Shown here one piece after another: positions 8,744 to 17,298 of a DNA stretch of 64,000 nt. The translations under genes were made by a program, and so were the position numbers. How positions within the stretch are numbered: the stretch's first letter is position 1; each line of letters starts with the position of its first letter. The notes below the pieces were generated by a model. The model was not told where the DNA came from, did no database searches, and worked only from the letters and a program-made list of their open reading frames with translations. This stretch comes from a virus. Where the stretch lies: positions 1 through 64,000 of IMG/VR virus record IMGVR_UViG_3300022903_000002. One strand, 5' to 3'.

Positions 8744-8991
8744 GCGACTGGCAGCAGTACGCGGCGTGTGACGGTCAGGACGTCGACCTGTTCTTCCCGA
8801 TCTCCTCGCGCGGCCAGTCCACAGCCCAGATCAACGAGGCGAAGGGCTTCTGTAAACGCTGCCCGGCCCGGCAAGACTGCCTGGATGAGGCGCTCGAGAA
8901 CAACGTCAAGTACGGGATCTGGGGTGGATTGACGGAGGTCGAGCGGGAGCAGCTCCGCCGACGTCGGATGCGACAGGCGAACGCCGCATGA
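8740..8991 (+). CDS. whiB: WhiB-family iron-sulphur regulator
   Basis: This 83-residue protein is a compact WhiB-like protein. It has four cluster-binding Cys (C10, C38, C41, C47; the core reads CKRCPARQDC) and the G-[VI]-W-G-G turn (GIWGGLTEVERE), followed by a basic C-terminal tail (LRRRRMRQ). WhiB proteins are confined to actinobacteria and their phages and act with the primary sigma factor. Phage copies such as WhiBTM4 are known to interfere with host WhiB regulation and septation. A similar takeover role here is inferred. Confidence 0.92.
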   Translation: MSDWQQYAACDGQDVDLFFPISSRGQSTAQINEAKGFCKRCPARQDCLDEALENNVKYGIWGGLTEVEREQLRRRRMRQANAA

Positions 8992-9005
8992 CCGCGGGGG
9001 AGAGG

Positions 9006-9215
9006 TCAGCGAGGAGGGATCTTGCCGTCCTTGCGTGCGTCACGGATGAGCCGGCGCACGTAGTCCGGCGAGTAGACCTGCCGGATCGCCCGGGTGATCT
9101 GGTTGGCGTTCTCGCCATTCGCCGCGGCTTTGAGGATCACGGCCTGGAGTCGCTTCGGTGCAGCCTCGAACTCCTGGGCCGCCTGCGCCAGCTCGGTCTC
9201 CATCTCCCTGTCCAC
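9006..9215 (-). CDS. small HTH protein, minus strand
   Basis: A 69-residue protein starts at GTG 9215, preceded by AAAGG. The C-terminal half, NANQITRAIRQVYSPDYVRR followed by LIRDARKDG, looks like a two-helix DNA-binding motif. It is the only reverse gene in the first 25 kb. It diverges from the HNH/replication operon across a 133-base region, so it may regulate that operon. Confidence 0.65.
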   Translation of the reverse strand: MDREMETELAQAAQEFEAAPKRLQAVILKAAANGENANQITRAIRQVYSPDYVRRLIRDARKDGKIPPR

Positions 9216-9348
9216 GCCTTTCAGGGTCCCACGAGCGCGCCCTTAAACCTCGCTCGGACTGTACGCACATTGTACTCGCACTGATAGTGTGTACTCAGTG
9301 CATACTCAGAGACTCTGACCAGCACCAACCCGAGAGGCACCACGCGCG
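9216..9348. promoter_or_regulatory. divergent promoter region with repeated TGTAC/ACTC motifs
   Basis: No gene fits here. On the minus strand a good -10 (TACAAT, plus-strand positions 9269-9274) faces the small HTH gene. On the plus strand TTGTAC (9270) and TACTCA (9292) are spaced 16 bases apart, facing the replication operon. TGTAC/GCATACTC-type words repeat at about 9260, 9271, 9290 and 9300, suggesting a regulator site. The promoter assignments are by eye. Confidence 0.4.
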
Positions 9349-10662
9349 ATGGCCGTCAGCACAAGACTCCGCTGGGAGATCCTCCGCCGTGATCGATTCG
9401 CGTGCCGGTACTGCGGTGCCCGCGCACTAAAGGACGGTGTGGTGCTCGAGGTCGACCACGTGCTCCCCAGGGTCCTCGGCGGCAAGGACAGGGCCGACAA
9501 CCTCGTGGCGGCATGCGAAGCCTGCAATAGCGGTAAGGGATCTACACACCCGGACTCACCGCTCATCGAGGACGTCGAAGCAGATGCGCTGCGGTGGGCG
9601 CGCGTGGTCAAGCGCGCCGGGCAGAAGGTGATGGCCGATCAGGCGGCGCTTGAAGACCTGCTCAGCGAGTTCGAGGAAGCGTGGGACCGCTGGGGATACG
9701 GCGACGGCGACGAACGCCAGACGATTCCCAAGGCGCCCGACTGGGAGCGGCGCGTAACGCGCCTACTGGTCGGCGGCATTCCGATGCCTCTTCTCCTTGA
9801 GTGCATCCCGCCGGCCATGGCTGAGCAGAGACGATCACATGAGGCTCGATTCCAGGGCATGTGTGAGGCCGCGCAAGCGAAGCTCAACCAGTTGCGCCGC
9901 ACGGCTGACCGTGTGGTGCGTGACGGGCAACTTGAGCCGGACTTTGCGGCTCTCAGTGTGCCCGCGTTTGCCGAGTCGCTCCTTGAGTACCTGAGCGATG
10001 GCGAGCGGGAAGCCGCGCTCAACAGGATGCGCGAAAACTACGACGAGGACATTGAACTACTCGCAGTCGACACGGCGTTTAGTGAGCTCGTAACCGACCG
10101 GTTGAGCCTGCTCAATGCACTGGAGAGACTCCTCGGTTTCTATCCACAGGATGAGGTCGCCAAAGCGAAGCGCCAGGCGCGAGAAGACTTGATCGAGTTT
10201 GTAGGGACGGCGTCTGAAGCCGAGGCCGCAGCATCCGCAGCGCTGGCTGTAGCGACCTACCGTGATGCGCTTGCGTTCATCGGCGGGCTCCCCGAGATCG
10301 AACGAAACGCTTGGCTCGACTACGTCAGAGCATGGTCGCACGGGGAACTCGATGATCGGGCTATTGCTATCCAGGCCGCCGAGGTCGCACAGCGGGCATC
10401 TCAGGGGCTAGGCAGTTGCCTTCGGGGGATGTGTGAAGGCCCTTCCAAGGACAGCCCAATCAATCGTTGTCCAATGCCCGCAACGCATTCCGTGTTCATA
10501 GAGGCGTGCGTTGGCTGTGAGGGGGAGGGTCTCGCTGGCTGCGATGGCACGCACTCGGTTTGCGAGCGACACCTTACGGCTCTTATCGACGAGGAAATCG
10601 TTCGGCCGAATGGCGAAACAGTCAAGATCCGGGACTTCGCCGAGCTGGCGGTGTCCGCCTGA
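9349..10662 (+). CDS. HNH endonuclease-domain protein, 437 aa
   Basis: The N-terminal 70 residues form an McrA/HNH domain: FACRYCGAR (first Cys pair), LEVDHVLPRVLGG (catalytic DH), then NLVAACEACNSGKG (Asn and second Cys pair). A long helical middle region follows. The C-terminus has a second Cys/His cluster (CEGPSKDSPINRCPMPATHS; CVGCEGEGLAGCDG; CERH). The start ATG is 133 bases from the divergent gene. The HNH domain fused to a large unknown region at the head of the replication operon suggests a replication-linked nuclease, though it could be a former homing endonuclease. Confidence 0.75.
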   Translation: MAVSTRLRWEILRRDRFACRYCGARALKDGVVLEVDHVLPRVLGGKDRADNLVAACEACNSGKGSTHPDSPLIEDVEADALRWARVVKRAGQKVMADQAALEDLLSEFEEAWDRWGYGDGDERQTIPKAPDWERRVTRLLVGGIPMPLLLECIPPAMAEQRRSHEARFQGMCEAAQAKLNQLRRTADRVVRDGQLEPDFAALSVPAFAESLLEYLSDGEREAALNRMRENYDEDIELLAVDTAFSELVTDRLSLLNALERLLGFYPQDEVAKAKRQAREDLIEFVGTASEAEAAASAALAVATYRDALAFIGGLPEIERNAWLDYVRAWSHGELDDRAIAIQAAEVAQRASQGLGSCLRGMCEGPSKDSPINRCPMPATHSVFIEACVGCEGEGLAGCDGTHSVCERHLTALIDEEIVRPNGETVKIRDFAELAVSA

Positions 10663-11609
10663 TGGGACGCAGCTTCGGGCGAGTCCTCGCCAGCATCTGG
10701 GACGACGACGACTTCCAGGCCGTGCCGCGGACAGCGCAGTGCCAATACGTCTTCCTACTGTCCCAGTCCGACCTTGAGCACTCCGGGGTCATTCCGCTGC
10801 GGGAGCGGCGCTGGGCCAAGTCGTGTGACGAGCTGACGAAGGATCAGATCGCCGAGGACCTGAAGGCGCTCGCGGCCGGCCGCTTCATTGAGGTTGATGA
10901 GGACACCGAGGAGCTGCTTGTCCGGTCGCTGATTCGTCGGGACGAGGTGTGGAAGCAGCCGAACGTCTTCAAGTCGGCGGCGGCAAGCGTGATGGCCGTG
11001 AAGTCCGCGCGGATCAAAGCCGTGCTCTATGGCGAACTGAAGCGGCTCGATCTTTCCAATGCATCTGAAGAGGTGAGGAGGGTTCGCGATGGGTTGCTCG
11101 CTCATTTGGAACCCTTCGCTAAGGGTTCGGAAAGGGTAGGCGAAGGGTTCGCGGAGGGTACCCATCTTGAACAGGGGAAGGGGGAGAGTAACGGTGAGGA
11201 AGTAGAGGATTCCCCTTCCCCCTTTCCTTCGTCCCCGGAGCCTGCTTCGCAGCCCGACGAGCCTGAGCCGGCACGCGAAGACGTCGAACGGCTCTGCGCC
11301 CACCTCGCGGACCGTCTTGTCGAGAACGGCTGTAAACAGCCGACCATCACGAAGACGTGGCGCGATGCAGCCCGGCTGCTCCTGGACAAAGACGGTCGTA
11401 CCGAGGACCAGGTCCGGCGGGCCATCGACTGGTGCCAGAACGACAGCTTCTGGAAGTCGAACGTCATGAGCATGCCGAAGCTCCGCGAGAAGTACGACAC
11501 CTTGCGGCTTCGAGCTGAGGAAGAACGCAACACCCGTGCGTCACCCAACGGCAAGAAAGCCCCGCGCCCCGACATCAACCAACGTGACGAATGGAAACTC
11601 AGCCGATGA
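10662..11609 (+). CDS. replication initiator / replisome organiser
   Basis: This 315-residue protein starts at the ATG overlapping the HNH stop. The N-terminal 130 residues resemble the winged-helix DNA-binding part of phage replication initiators (QCQYVFLLSQSDLEHSGVIP; RRDEVWKQPNVFKSAAAS). An acidic, low-complexity linker follows (about residues 148-205). The C-terminal helical domain (TITKTWRDAARLLLDKDGRT; FWKSNVMSMPKLREKYDTLR) is the kind that loads helicase. The gene is directly followed by the helicase gene, and its linker-coding DNA carries a candidate origin. Confidence 0.75.
   Translation: MGRSFGRVLASIWDDDDFQAVPRTAQCQYVFLLSQSDLEHSGVIPLRERRWAKSCDELTKDQIAEDLKALAAGRFIEVDEDTEELLVRSLIRRDEVWKQPNVFKSAAASVMAVKSARIKAVLYGELKRLDLSNASEEVRRVRDGLLAHLEPFAKGSERVGEGFAEGTHLEQGKGESNGEEVEDSPSPFPSSPEPASQPDEPEPAREDVERLCAHLADRLVENGCKQPTITKTWRDAARLLLDKDGRTEDQVRRAIDWCQNDSFWKSNVMSMPKLREKYDTLRLRAEEERNTRASPNGKKAPRPDINQRDEWKLSR
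11109..11221. other. candidate replication origin (iterons) inside initiator gene
   Basis: Four tandem 11-base units start at 11121, 11132, 11143 and 11154, sharing the core [AG]AGGGT. The first unit is also the right arm of a perfect 8-bp inverted repeat, GAACCCTT (11109) / AAGGGTTC (11121). Downstream, GGGGAAGGGG (11174-11183) and CCCCTTCCCC (11212-11221) form a 10-bp inverted repeat around a 28-base purine-rich loop. The 11-base period is not a multiple of three, so it does not follow from protein repetition. The layout resembles the lambda origin inside gene O. Confidence 0.5.
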
Positions 11610-12916
11610 CCACAGCGGACATCCTCTCGCTGCCGCAGCCTCCCGCTGACGACTACGACCTCCCGCCCCACGACATGATCGCCGAGCAGTCCGTCCTCGG
11701 TGCGATGCTCTTGTCGGAGAACGCTCTGGAGAAGGCACAGTCGGCGCTGTCCGCAGGCGACTTCTTCCGGCCGGCCCACGGGACGATCTTCGATGCCTGC
11801 CGCGCCGTGAAGCGTGCGGGCGATGCCGTTGACGCGATCACGGTGAAGGCGCACCTCGAAGGCACTGGTGAGCTGCCCCGCGTTGGCGGCGCCCCGTACC
11901 TCTACCGGCTGATCGAGAGTGTCCCGTCCGTCGCGAACCTCGGCCACTACGCCGAGATCGTCCGGGAGCACGCGGTCCGCCGCCGCATCATCGACGCCGG
12001 ACACAGCGTGATCCGCCTGGCCCGCGAGCAGGGCGGCGTAGCGGCGCACGGTATCGCCGAGCGGGCCGTCCGCGAACTCGAAGCCGTCCGAGACTTCGGT
12101 GGCGATGACAACCTGACCACACAGACGATCCACGAGTTCCTGGCGGTGCCGGACGAGGACTACGACTGGGTGGTCCCGGGTCTGCTCGAGCGCGGAGACC
12201 GGCTGATCCTCACCGGCCAGGAGGGCGCAGGCAAGTCGACCCTGTTCCGCCAGTTGGCGGTGACGATCGCGGCGGGCGTGCACCCGTTCAGCGGGACGGA
12301 CATCGAGCCGAAGCGCTGCCTGATCGTGGACTGCGAGAACGGCCCGGCGCATACCCGACGGAAGATCCGGCCGCTGGTCACGCAGGCGAACGTGCAGGGC
12401 AAGCCGATCAAGGAGTCGAACCTGTGGGTAGAACTCCGGCCCGAGGGCTTGGACCTGGCGCTGGACCGGGATGTGTCGTGGTTGCTGCGGATGGTGTCGC
12501 AGATCGACCCGGACGTGGTCCTGCTGGGTCCTCTGTACCGGATGGTGCCGCGGGCGCTGAACACCGATGACGATGTAGCGCCGATCCTCGCGACGCTGAA
12601 CCTGATCCGAGCCCGCGGTGCTTGTGTGCTCGTTGAGGCGCACGCCGGCCACGCGCTCGGTGTCGGCGGCCGTCGCGACCTGCGTCCGCGCGGCTCGTCG
12701 GCACTGCTGGGCTGGCCGGAGTTCGGCTACGGCATCCGGTTCTCCGACTCGGAGCAGGCGAGGCAGAAGCGCACCGTGGACCTGGTGCCGTGGCGTGGCG
12801 ACCGCGACGAGCGGGACTGGCCGGAGTGCCTCACTGCTGGCGGCGTGTGGCCGTGGCGGGAGCACCTTGAGGGGTTCGACCCTGACGCGTGGAGTCCAAC
12901 GGCAGGCATGTCATGA
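11606..12916 (+). CDS. replicative DnaB/RepA-type helicase
   Basis: This 436-residue protein has an N-terminal DnaB-type helical domain (HDMIAEQSVLGAMLLSENAL; GDFFRPAHGTIFDACRAV) followed by a RecA-fold ATPase of the RepA/AAA_25 type. It shows Walker A GQEGAGKST, the strand CLIVDCENGP, and Walker B-like DVVLLGPLYRMV. It should unwind DNA at the phage fork as a hexamer. The start at 11606 overlaps the initiator stop (ATGA), the usual coupling here; an in-frame ATG at 11591 is the alternative. Confidence 0.85.
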   Translation: MTTADILSLPQPPADDYDLPPHDMIAEQSVLGAMLLSENALEKAQSALSAGDFFRPAHGTIFDACRAVKRAGDAVDAITVKAHLEGTGELPRVGGAPYLYRLIESVPSVANLGHYAEIVREHAVRRRIIDAGHSVIRLAREQGGVAAHGIAERAVRELEAVRDFGGDDNLTTQTIHEFLAVPDEDYDWVVPGLLERGDRLILTGQEGAGKSTLFRQLAVTIAAGVHPFSGTDIEPKRCLIVDCENGPAHTRRKIRPLVTQANVQGKPIKESNLWVELRPEGLDLALDRDVSWLLRMVSQIDPDVVLLGPLYRMVPRALNTDDDVAPILATLNLIRARGACVLVEAHAGHALGVGGRRDLRPRGSSALLGWPEFGYGIRFSDSEQARQKRTVDLVPWRGDRDERDWPECLTAGGVWPWREHLEGFDPDAWSPTAGMS

Positions 12917-13116
12917 CGCATCCCTTCGCTGACTGCTGCCCGGAGTGTGGGCCTGCGCTGAGGACGCCGCCTGTCGCGCCTCACACAGTCCAGGATCTTG
13001 AGGCTCCGAACGTTCGGGCTCTGTACCGCTGCCCGACGTGCGGCCACACGTGGTTCACGGGCTGGAACTCGGAGTTCGTTCTGGGTGAGCGGGAGTCCGC
13101 GGGCGGTGCCGCATGA
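12913..13116 (+). CDS. zinc-ribbon protein, 67 aa
   Basis: The ATG overlaps the helicase stop. Two Cys pairs are present, CCPEC near the N-terminus and YRCPTCGHTWFTGW in the middle, making a classic zinc ribbon. It may bind nucleic acid or a replication protein; its role is unknown. Confidence 0.65.
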   Translation: MTHPFADCCPECGPALRTPPVAPHTVQDLEAPNVRALYRCPTCGHTWFTGWNSEFVLGERESAGGAA

Positions 13117-13643
13117 GCGCGCTGTTCGAGGTCCCGAGCCTGCCCGAGGGCGGTGATGGTGGCGCGGTCATCAGCGCGGACCGCCGCTACCGCTACTACC
13201 TGCGACGCACCTTTGACGACACCCTGCCTATCTGCGGCGTTGTGATGCTCAACCCGTCCACCGCTGACGAGACGAAGCTCGATCCGACGCTGCGTCGCGT
13301 TCTTGGCTACTGCCGGCGTTGGGGCTTCGGCGGGTTCCGGATCGCGAACCTGTTCGCCCTCCGCGCCACGGACCCACGCGAGCTGCTCACCGCTGACGAT
13401 CCGGTCGGGCCGGACAACGACGCGTGGCTGCGGAGCCTGATCACTGAGGTTGACCGCGTCGTCGTCGGCTGGGGGACTGGTCGCTACCCGCGCATCGGGA
13501 ACCGGTGGGAGCGGGTCGCTGAGATCCTCGCGCCCGCGAAGCCGGTGTGCCTGGCCACCGCGAAAGATGGCCAGCCGTGCCACCCGCTCTACCAGCGGGC
13601 TGACCTGACGCCCGTCGCATGGTATCCGGGGGTGGCGGCATGA
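13113..13643 (+). CDS. DUF1643 protein
   Basis: This 176-residue protein matches DUF1643. The core motifs are YRYYLRRTF, VVMLNPSTADETKLDPTLRR, FRIANLFALRATDP and VVVGWGTGRY. The invariant LNPSTAD and NLFALRATDP elements are strongly preserved. The family is common in phages and bacteria but its activity is unknown. It overlaps both neighbours by 4 bases. Confidence 0.88.
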   Translation: MSALFEVPSLPEGGDGGAVISADRRYRYYLRRTFDDTLPICGVVMLNPSTADETKLDPTLRRVLGYCRRWGFGGFRIANLFALRATDPRELLTADDPVGPDNDAWLRSLITEVDRVVVGWGTGRYPRIGNRWERVAEILAPAKPVCLATAKDGQPCHPLYQRADLTPVAWYPGVAA

Positions 13644-13777
13644 GCGCGACGGACTGCGGCCTGTGCAGCCACCCGGCCCACAGCATCCGCGAGTGCCCGG
13701 CAACCAACGAGTTCGGCCAGTGTGTGTGCTGGTGGTACATGCCGGCTGCTGTGTACGCGGCGAGGTGCGCCGCATGA
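13640..13777 (+). CDS. 45-residue Cys-rich peptide
   Basis: The start and stop overlap the neighbouring genes in ATGA fashion. Six Cys are visible (DCGLCSHPAHSIREC; QCVCWW; RCAA), consistent with a small zinc-binding protein. The function is unknown. Confidence 0.55.
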   Translation: MSATDCGLCSHPAHSIRECPATNEFGQCVCWWYMPAAVYAARCAA

Positions 13778-13992
13778 CGACTCCCGTGCGGGTCACGGTT
13801 CCCCGCCCTGCTCAGCCCACCTACATCCCCGGCCGGTGCTACGCGCTGGCGACGCCGGACGACACGTCCGCGCATTGCATGGCTGAGGGTGCCCGCTTCT
13901 ACCCGTGCGGGTGGCGCTGTGACGCGCACTCGCCTGCGGCACTCAGAGCATCCCGCGAAACATCCCCAACCCGAATGGAGCAAGCAGCATGA
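13774..13992 (+). CDS. Cys-rich small protein, 72 aa
   Basis: The ATG overlaps the previous stop. The product contains RCYALATPDDTSAHC and FYPCGWRCDAHS, with His and Cys spaced for one zinc site. It belongs to the run of small metal-binding proteins downstream of the helicase. Confidence 0.6.
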   Translation: MTTPVRVTVPRPAQPTYIPGRCYALATPDDTSAHCMAEGARFYPCGWRCDAHSPAALRASRETSPTRMEQAA

Positions 13993-14327
13993 AGATCCGC
14001 ATCTATGGCGCCAGCGACGACCTGATCGAGGTCGAAGGCTGCACAGGTGCCGACGAGTTCAACAGCTACGAGAAGGGCTACGCGATGTGGCGCGGCGACC
14101 TCCGCGCGCCCGACGGCCAGGTCATGCGCGCGCACGCCGTGCTCAGCAACGACGGCTGCTGGAGCATCGCCCTCGGCCAGGCCGACGAGGACAGGCCGTT
14201 TCCTGCTTGGCCGGTCACGATCGCCCAGCACCGGAGCCTGCTGTACTCGACCGTGGCCGAGATCGAGGCGCCGGACGGCACCGAACTGGTCCACACGTGG
14301 CCGGCCCAGGGCAGCGACGATGACTGA
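13989..14327 (+). CDS. hypothetical protein, 112 aa
   Basis: The product is acidic and predicted mostly beta-stranded (MKIRIYGASDDLIEVEGCTG). No motif is recognised. The ATG overlaps the preceding stop, and GAGCAAGCAGC upstream is a poor ribosome site, so translational coupling is likely. Confidence 0.65.
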   Translation: MKIRIYGASDDLIEVEGCTGADEFNSYEKGYAMWRGDLRAPDGQVMRAHAVLSNDGCWSIALGQADEDRPFPAWPVTIAQHRSLLYSTVAEIEAPDGTELVHTWPAQGSDDD

Positions 14328-14619
14328 CCCGCGCACCGTCCTCGACACGCCGATGGGCGACAACGACGCCAACGCGGACACGATCCGCGACTACCTGGTC
14401 TGCCTACTGGCGGACGTGTGGAAGCACGGCGAGGGCTTCAACGGCAAGCGCCCATTCGGCAACTCCGGCTGGGAGTGGGAGCTGTACGCCGCTCTCGTCA
14501 AGGCGGGACACATCACTGGCCGGTTCGATGAGGACGGATTCATCGAGGACGCCGACCGGCAAGCCGGCGATGCTCTCGTTGCCGCTGCGATTGAGTCCTT
14601 GGGCGAGGTGACCGTCTGA
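14320..14619 (+). CDS. hypothetical protein, 99 aa
   Basis: The ATG overlaps the preceding gene by 8 bases. The product is helical, with NSGWEWELYAALVKAGHITG as its most distinctive segment, followed by an acidic C-terminus. No function can be assigned. Confidence 0.65.
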   Translation: MTDPRTVLDTPMGDNDANADTIRDYLVCLLADVWKHGEGFNGKRPFGNSGWEWELYAALVKAGHITGRFDEDGFIEDADRQAGDALVAAAIESLGEVTV

Positions 14620-14990
14620 TGGCCCCCACCGAGACCTTGAACCGGATGCACATCAACCGGCCGGCGACCATCGCGATCCGCCGCATCATGCCCTGCCCGA
14701 CCGAGGGTGTCCGCCGCCGCTTCGCCGCCCACGATGCGCTCTGGTACGGGCCGACGTGGACATGCCTCGGCTGCGGCGACTCCTTCGGTGATGGGGAGCG
14801 GTTGGAGCGCCCGTTCAAGCCCCGCTGGCGCGAAGAGGCGAAGGCGCACGCCCGCGAGCTGTGGGAGCGGGGCGTCCGCTGCGGCTCACCGGAGCATCAG
14901 GTCTGGCTCGACGAGCAGGTCGCTCCGTACCGCGAGACCGAAGACATCGAACTTCCCGACACCTCCACCATCCGAACGGAGACAGCATGA
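14619..14990 (+). CDS. zinc-ribbon protein, 123 aa
   Basis: The ATG shares a base with the upstream stop (TGATG). The middle has WTCLGCGDSFGDGE and a later RCGSPEH, giving a zinc site. The C-terminal third is helical and charged (RWREEAKAHARELWERG). The gene is coupled to both neighbours. Confidence 0.65.
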   Translation: MAPTETLNRMHINRPATIAIRRIMPCPTEGVRRRFAAHDALWYGPTWTCLGCGDSFGDGERLERPFKPRWREEAKAHARELWERGVRCGSPEHQVWLDEQVAPYRETEDIELPDTSTIRTETA

Positions 14991-15505
14991 CCACCACCAC
15001 AACCGACCCCGACCCGCGTATCGGAACCTTCGACGTCGACACCTGGCAGGCCATCCCTGCACCCAAACCAGGCGACTGTGACCCCGAGGAGCGTCTCGGC
15101 GGCCACTGCATCGTCGCGGGGGACTGCGATGAGGCGGACGTGTGGATCGAGGTGACCGCCGAATACCCCGAGAAGGTCGCCGAGTTCATCGTGCAGGCCG
15201 TCCAGAACGAATGGGCCGCCGTGAACAGCAGCGTGCCCGTCAAGGTTCCCGACTACGACCTGCGCGACGACCTCCAGAGCCTGACGTCGCCATGGCCCGG
15301 TGCGGTCTGGATCAAAGACGTGATCGCGCACGTCGAACCGGAGCTGGTGAAGCTCCGCGAGGAACGCGACCTGGCCATCGCCCACGACCGGCAGCCGTAC
15401 CCGACCGCTTGGGCGTACACGCAGGCATGCAAGGCGCTGGAATACCACCGCCAACGCGCTGACAAGGCGGAGGCCGAGTTGGCGCGGATCGGAGGCGGGC
15501 ACTGA
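14987..15505 (+). CDS. hypothetical protein, 172 aa
   Basis: The start overlaps the upstream stop. The N-terminus is Thr-rich ([10 protein letters not shown]), the middle is acidic, and the C-terminal 40 residues form a likely coiled coil ([20 protein letters not shown]). It lies directly before ssb. Function unknown. Confidence 0.65.
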   Translation: MTTTTTDPDPRIGTFDVDTWQAIPAPKPGDCDPEERLGGHCIVAGDCDEADVWIEVTAEYPEKVAEFIVQAVQNEWAAVNSSVPVKVPDYDLRDDLQSLTSPWPGAVWIKDVIAHVEPELVKLREERDLAIAHDRQPYPTAWAYTQACKALEYHRQRADKAEAELARIGGGH

Positions 15506-16011
15506 TGGCCGCCGGGGACACCGCCATCACGATATGCGGGAACCTGGTCGACGACCCGAGCCTCCGTTTCACTCCGTCGGGCCAGGCTGTGGCGAACTTC
15601 CGTGTCGCCTCCACACCCCGCTACAAGGACCAGCAGAGCGGCGAGTGGAAAGACGGTGAAGGACTCTTCCTCACCTGCAACGTGTGGCGTCAAGCCGCCG
15701 AGCACGCCGCCGAAAGTCTTCAGCGCGGCATGCGCGTCATCGTCCAGGGACGCCTCAAGCAGCGCTCGTATGAGACCCGTGAGGGTGAGAAGCGGACGGT
15801 CTACGAGATCGAGGTCGATGACTTCGGCCCGTCGCTGAAGAACGCCACGGCGAAGGTCGAGAAAGCGCAGCGGCAGGGCGGTCAGTCTCAGGGCGGGTTC
15901 GGTCAGCAGGGCGGCCAGCAGCCTCCGCGGGGCGGTAGCCAGCCGGCCGACGACCCGTGGGCAACCGGCGGCGGTGGCGGTGGAGGGTTCGATGATAAGC
16001 CGCCCTTCTAG
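15505..16011 (+). CDS. ssb: single-stranded DNA-binding protein
   Basis: This 168-residue protein is a bacterial-type SSB. The OB fold spans residues 1-115 ([48 protein letters not shown]). A Gly/Gln-rich linker follows, ending in the acidic tip FDDKPPF, the form that binds replication and repair partners. It should coat single strands at the phage fork, working with the helicase 2.6 kb upstream. The last 20 bases overlap the next gene. Confidence 0.93.
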   Translation: MAAGDTAITICGNLVDDPSLRFTPSGQAVANFRVASTPRYKDQQSGEWKDGEGLFLTCNVWRQAAEHAAESLQRGMRVIVQGRLKQRSYETREGEKRTVYEIEVDDFGPSLKNATAKVEKAQRQGGQSQGGFGQQGGQQPPRGGSQPADDPWATGGGGGGGFDDKPPF

Positions 16012-16486
16012 CCTGCGGATTCTCGTCACAGGGAGCCGTGACTGGTCCGACCCCGACCTGCTCGGTAAGGTCCTGTACGAGGTGATCAACGACAGCGGCG
16101 CGGACGAGTTCACGATCGTGCACGGCAAGTGCCCTCGCGGGGCCGATCAGATGACGACGGAGTTTTGTGAGTCCGAGGCCGCCTGGTTCGACAACATCGG
16201 CCAGGTCCTCGCCGAGGAGCCGCATCCGGCGATCTGGGATTCGTGCGGTCATGACTGCCCACAGAAACCCCACCGCATCACGAAGAAGCCGGGTGACGTC
16301 GACCATCCGGGGAACCTGCCGGACTACTGCCCGACGGCTGGCCCGCGGCGGAACCGGGCGATGGTCGGCCTGGGCGCGGACGTGTGTGTGGCGTTCTTCA
16401 AGAAGGGCGCCGCTAACTACGGCACCTCGGGCTGCGTGAAACTCGCCAAGGCCGCGGGCATCGTCGTGAAGCCGGTGAGCGGCTGA
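15992..16486 (+). CDS. SLOG-fold (DUF2493-like) nucleotide-binding protein
   Basis: This 164-residue protein begins at ATG 15992, five bases after GGAGG in the ssb tail; GTG 15974 in frame is less likely. It carries the SLOG/DUF2493 pattern: [17 protein letters not shown] at the N-terminus, [16 protein letters not shown], and a C-terminal [14 protein letters not shown]. Such proteins bind nucleotide ligands and often appear in phages and conflict systems. The actual ligand cannot be read from sequence. Confidence 0.8.
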   Translation: MISRPSSLRILVTGSRDWSDPDLLGKVLYEVINDSGADEFTIVHGKCPRGADQMTTEFCESEAAWFDNIGQVLAEEPHPAIWDSCGHDCPQKPHRITKKPGDVDHPGNLPDYCPTAGPRRNRAMVGLGADVCVAFFKKGAANYGTSGCVKLAKAAGIVVKPVSG

Positions 16487-17298
16487 TGTATGACCACGGC
16501 ACCTACGCGAAGTACAAGCTCGACAACTGCCGCTGCTACCCGTGCTGCGGCGCCGGGTCTGCGTATCGGATGAACCGGTCACGGGCGATCGCCTACGGCA
16601 CGTGGCAGCCCTTCGTCGACGCCGAACCGGTCCGCCAGCACATTCAGCACCTCCGCGGGTGCGGGCTTGGGATGCGGCGGATCGCAGAGCTGGCCGGAGT
16701 CGACCAATGCCAGATGCGTCGCATCGTCAACGGGATGCGCGGTAAGCCCCCGATCGCGCGCATGAGGCCGGCGAACGCTCAGGCGATCCTTGCCGTGGAG
16801 CCAACCCTCGACAACATCGCACCGAAAACCGTCATCGATGCGGCGGGCTCGCGCCGGCGCCTGCAGGCCTTGGTCTGCCTCGGCTGGTCGCAGTCGAAGC
16901 TCGCTGATCGGCTGGGGATGACGGTCCGGAACTTCTCCACTCTGATGCGGACGCCGCGGATCACGGCGGGGAAGGCCCGCCAGATCCGCGCACTGTACGA
17001 CGCCCTGTGGGATCAGGCGCCGCCGGAAGCGACGCATCACGAGAAGAGCGCTGCTTCGCGCGCCCGGAACTACGCGAACGCTCGCAGGTGGCTCCCACCG
17101 ATGGCATGGGACGACGACCTGATCGACTTGCCAGCAGCCGAGCTCGTCACCGAGTTGAAGCGGCGGATCGATCAGATGGACGACGCCGAGATGCGGAGTC
17201 ACCGCTATGCCCGCTACACGCTCGGGGAGCGCTCCCCGTTGATTGCTGCGGCGGCGCGCGAGTTCGAGCGCCGGCGCTTGTCGAAGGTGGCGTCATGA
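16486..17298 (+). CDS. helix-turn-helix regulator, 270 aa
   Basis: The start shares a base with the previous stop. The N-terminus has a Cys cluster (YKLDNCRCYPCCGAGSAY). Two HTH-like segments follow: GLGMRRIAELAGVDQCQMRR near residue 62, and GWSQSKLADRLGMTVRNFST near residue 137. Proteins of this layout are common in actinophage early regions and are probably transcription regulators. The C-terminal third is helical. Confidence 0.75.
   Translation: MYDHGTYAKYKLDNCRCYPCCGAGSAYRMNRSRAIAYGTWQPFVDAEPVRQHIQHLRGCGLGMRRIAELAGVDQCQMRRIVNGMRGKPPIARMRPANAQAILAVEPTLDNIAPKTVIDAAGSRRRLQALVCLGWSQSKLADRLGMTVRNFSTLMRTPRITAGKARQIRALYDALWDQAPPEATHHEKSAASRARNYANARRWLPPMAWDDDLIDLPAAELVTELKRRIDQMDDAEMRSHRYARYTLGERSPLIAAAAREFERRRLSKVAS

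Noticed and set aside
11102-12865. Long minus-strand open frame opposite the helicase gene
   Set aside because: Typical GC-rich shadow frame; the plus strand encodes clear initiator and helicase motifs.
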